The notes under the pieces are model-generated. The model worked only from the letters and a program-made list of their open reading frames with translations. It made no database searches and was not told where the DNA came from. Made by a program: the position numbers and the translations under genes. From NCBI GenBank assembly GCA_041488455.1, contig JBGPPG010000071.1, positions 1 through 16,880 of the forward strand: 16,880 bases of DNA, read 5' to 3'. Of the stretch, positions 15,030-16,880 are shown piece after piece. Each line of letters starts with the position of its first letter. Position 1 is the first letter of the stretch. Origin of the DNA: DASQPE01 sp041488455 (lineage in GTDB: Bacteria > Gemmatimonadota > Gemmatimonadetes > Gemmatimonadales > GWC2-71-9).

Positions 15030-16712
15030 ATGACCAATGCGAATGGTCCGGCGGACGGCGCCGGCCCTCCGTCGACGGTGCGGGATTGGCTGCTGCCGGC
15101 GGCGATCATCACGCTGGGGCTCGCCCTCCGACTCCGACGCTTCGACTACTTCCTGGTTCCCGACACCGACTTCTGGGACCTGCGGGCGGTGGGGATGGCG
15201 ATGGTCCACGGTCATGCCCCCCCGCTTTATCTGCGGCCTCCGCTCTACTCTCTGCTGATGGGCGCCCTGGCCCCGCTGTTTCACGGCCGGGACCCCGTCC
15301 TGCTTGCCGCCGAGAGCGTCAATCTCGCCGTGTTCGCGCTGGCGACCTTCTTTCTCTACCGTCTCGCCCAGCGGTTCCTCGGCTCGGCCGCCTGGGTCGT
15401 GGCCTTTCTCTTCGCGATGGACGGGCTCGGCTTCCACATGACGCTGCAGCCGCGCGCGGAGCTCACCACCGTCGCGCTGGTGATCCTCGGATGCTATCTC
15501 GCGATGCGCGGACCAGTGGCGGGATATGTCGCGGCAGCCCTGGCGTCGTTCACCCGCTGGGAGGGTGCCTTTCTCATCCCCGCGCTGTTGGCTCGGGATC
15601 TGGTCTACGGGCCGCGGCGGTGGCGGGCCTTTGCGCTCTCGGCTGCCGCGTCCCTGCCGCTCGTCGTGTGGCTCTGGCTCAACTTCCTCGACACCGGCCA
15701 TCTGAACCCGTACTTCGAGTACTCCGGCGGGGCGACGACGGCGGCCGGGGGAGATTTCCTGTGGGTGCTTGCGCACACCTGCCTCGGATCGGTGGGGCTG
15801 GCACCGGAAGGGCGGGCTTTCGGCCTCGCCTTCGTGCTGCTGGCGGCGCTGATCATCGGGGGCTTGATTCGCCTCTGGCGTACCTCCCCCCGGGACGCCC
15901 TCCCCATCGTCGCCTTCTTCGGGCTGACGCTGGGGCTCAACCTCGTGTTCTTCAGCCCGACCGCCGAGCACGCATTCATGATCGTCTGGGTGTGCCAGCT
16001 CGCCGTCGTAGCGGCCATCCTGGAGATCGTCCGCCTCGCACGGAGCGCCCTGGCCTTCCCGACCGCGCAGGGCTCCTCGACGGTGATCCGTGTGGCGCTC
16101 GGGGCTGGAGTCGTCCTGGCGCTCGCCCTTCTGCTGTGGTCGGCGCGCCGGCGCGGGGCCTCCATCCCCACCGAGCCACTGGCACTGTCGGTCGTGGCCA
16201 TCGGCGCCATCCTTGCGACGATCCGCCCCCGCAGCATTCCCGCCGCCGTGCTCGTCGCCGCCGTGATTGCCGCGGTGCCGGCGGCAGCGCAGCGGGATCT
16301 CCAGGCCGTGAACGCCAGGCTGCGGGCCGTGGCCTACGTCAAGGGCGAGCTTCGCCGCGCCGGAGAGTGGTTCGCCGCGCACACGGGCCCGCACGAGCGG
16401 ATGGCCGTGGTGGAGCCCTGGGTCGTCGCGGCCTACGCCGCACCCCGCTCGAGGGCAGATCTGGTGGACACCCGCGAGCTCGCCGCCCAGTCCCCCGACC
16501 AGCTGGCGGCGGACCTCCGGCGCCTTGGCGCTGACTACGTCGTATGGAACTCGCAGCACGGAAACCTGGAGCCGACGGACTACTACTTCCGGAAGTACCG
16601 CATCGACCTTCTGCGTCAGCTGGGCGACGGGCGTAGCACGCCCGACTTCGAGCTGTTGGACACCCTGAGGGTGGGACCGAGCTATGGCTACGTCTACCGA
16701 GTCAGACGCTAG
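15030..16712 (+). CDS. GT-C membrane glycosyltransferase (PMT/ArnT-like)
   Basis: A 560-residue polytopic membrane protein. After a 19-residue cytoplasmic start, the first helix (about 20-38) is followed by an extracytoplasmic loop with PDTDFWDL (44-51). Asp45 and Asp47 there match the acidic loop-1 motif of GT-C enzymes using polyprenyl-phosphate sugars. About ten further helices run to residue 425. A soluble C-terminal domain of about 135 residues, with WFAAHTG and LGADYVVWNSQHGN, resembles the periplasmic tails of ArnT/PMT-like proteins. It would transfer a sugar from a lipid-phosphate donor to a glycan, lipid or protein outside the inner membrane. The downstream GT2 gene overlaps its end by 29 bp and probably makes that donor. 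No clear ribosome site precedes ATG 15030, but the first helix begins shortly after it. Confidence 0.85.
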   Translation: MTNANGPADGAGPPSTVRDWLLPAAIITLGLALRLRRFDYFLVPDTDFWDLRAVGMAMVHGHAPPLYLRPPLYSLLMGALAPLFHGRDPVLLAAESVNLAVFALATFFLYRLAQRFLGSAAWVVAFLFAMDGLGFHMTLQPRAELTTVALVILGCYLAMRGPVAGYVAAALASFTRWEGAFLIPALLARDLVYGPRRWRAFALSAAASLPLVVWLWLNFLDTGHLNPYFEYSGGATTAAGGDFLWVLAHTCLGSVGLAPEGRAFGLAFVLLAALIIGGLIRLWRTSPRDALPIVAFFGLTLGLNLVFFSPTAEHAFMIVWVCQLAVVAAILEIVRLARSALAFPTAQGSSTVIRVALGAGVVLALALLLWSARRRGASIPTEPLALSVVAIGAILATIRPRSIPAAVLVAAVIAAVPAAAQRDLQAVNARLRAVAYVKGELRRAGEWFAAHTGPHERMAVVEPWVVAAYAAPRSRADLVDTRELAAQSPDQLAADLRRLGADYVVWNSQHGNLEPTDYYFRKYRIDLLRQLGDGRSTPDFELLDTLRVGPSYGYVYRVRR

Positions 16713-16880
16713 TTCAGTCGAGCTGTCGGTGGTGGTGCCCGCGTTCAACGAGTCCCGGAACCTCCCCAAGCTGTACACGGAGCTGGTTCCAGTCCTCGAC
16801 GCCGTCTCTTCCAGCTGGGAGATCGTCGTTGCCGACGACGGCAGCCGCGACGACACCTGGGAGCAGATCGTGAGCCTCCA
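16684..16880 (+). CDS. DPM1-like GT2 glycosyltransferase (partial, 5' end)
   Basis: An open frame from ATG 16684 runs off the right edge, giving 65 complete codons. After a Ser-rich start, ELSVVVPAFNESRNLPKL (13-30) is the GT2 nucleotide-binding opening. WEIVVADDGSRDDTWEQI (45-62) contains the conserved DDGS-x-D-x-T typical of polyprenyl-phosphate mannose/glucose synthases (DPM1, GtrB, ArnC type). These cytoplasmic enzymes transfer a sugar from NDP-sugar to undecaprenyl phosphate. The start lies inside the GT-C gene (29-bp overlap, different frame), so the two are very likely co-translated. The rest of the gene, including any C-terminal membrane helices that separate the subfamilies, is not visible. 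Confidence 0.88.
   Translation, partial: MATSTESDASSVELSVVVPAFNESRNLPKLYTELVPVLDAVSSSWEIVVADDGSRDDTWEQIVSL

Noticed and set aside
14919..16856. A 645-residue open frame on the minus strand
   Set aside because: It mirrors the GT-C gene, which has clear membrane helices and a GT-C loop; the antisense product is a charged low-complexity chain.

Overview
This is a high-GC, tightly packed bacterial window carrying part of a surface-glycan (exopolysaccharide, capsule or O-antigen type) biosynthesis and tailoring locus. It suggests a Gram-negative-like organism with a large GC-rich genome: there is a polyprenyl-linked glycan flippase, a GT-C transferase and a probable lipoprotein, and genes switch strand often. 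Nothing here fixes the phylum; Gemmatimonadota, Acidobacteriota or a similar soil/sediment lineage would fit, but that is a guess from gene style. I see no rRNA, tRNA, CRISPR, insertion sequence or clear Rho-independent terminator.

Layout. (1) 2-79: probable 3' end of an unidentified plus-strand gene, overlapping the end of the next gene. (2) 48-1919 (-): AsnB-type amidotransferase. (3) 2117-3439 and 3436-5019 (+): Wzx-like flippase and a GMC-family flavoprotein oxidoreductase joined by an ATGA overlap. (4) 5025-6437 (-): CapK/PaaK-like AMP-forming ligase, convergent with the GMC gene. (5) 6438-6847: a 410-bp divergent gap without a convincing gene. (6) 6848-13864 (+): five genes, namely a GT4 glycosyltransferase, a NodB-type polysaccharide deacetylase, a SAM methyltransferase, a GlpD-like FAD dehydrogenase, and an OafA-type acyltransferase fused to an SGNH domain. 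(7) 13861-14922 (-): predicted lipoprotein amidohydrolase. (8) 15030-16712 and 16684-16880 (+): a GT-C membrane glycosyltransferase overlapping the start of a DPM1-like GT2 glycosyltransferase that runs off the window.

How the genes may work together (inference). The GT4 enzyme would help build a lipid-linked oligosaccharide and the Wzx protein would flip it. The deacetylase, methyltransferase, membrane acyltransferase, AsnB and possibly the GMC enzyme would decorate it. The GT2 plus GT-C pair looks like a polyprenyl-phosphate-sugar module adding a sugar on the outer face of the inner membrane. Oxidation (GMC), carboxylate activation (CapK) and amidation (AsnB) are encoded side by side and could form one tailoring route. 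The initiating phosphoglycosyltransferase, a Wzy-type polymerase, export proteins and nucleotide-sugar enzymes are absent, so the locus must extend beyond the window or be split. The GlpD-like and amidohydrolase genes have no obvious job in it and are the least expected members.
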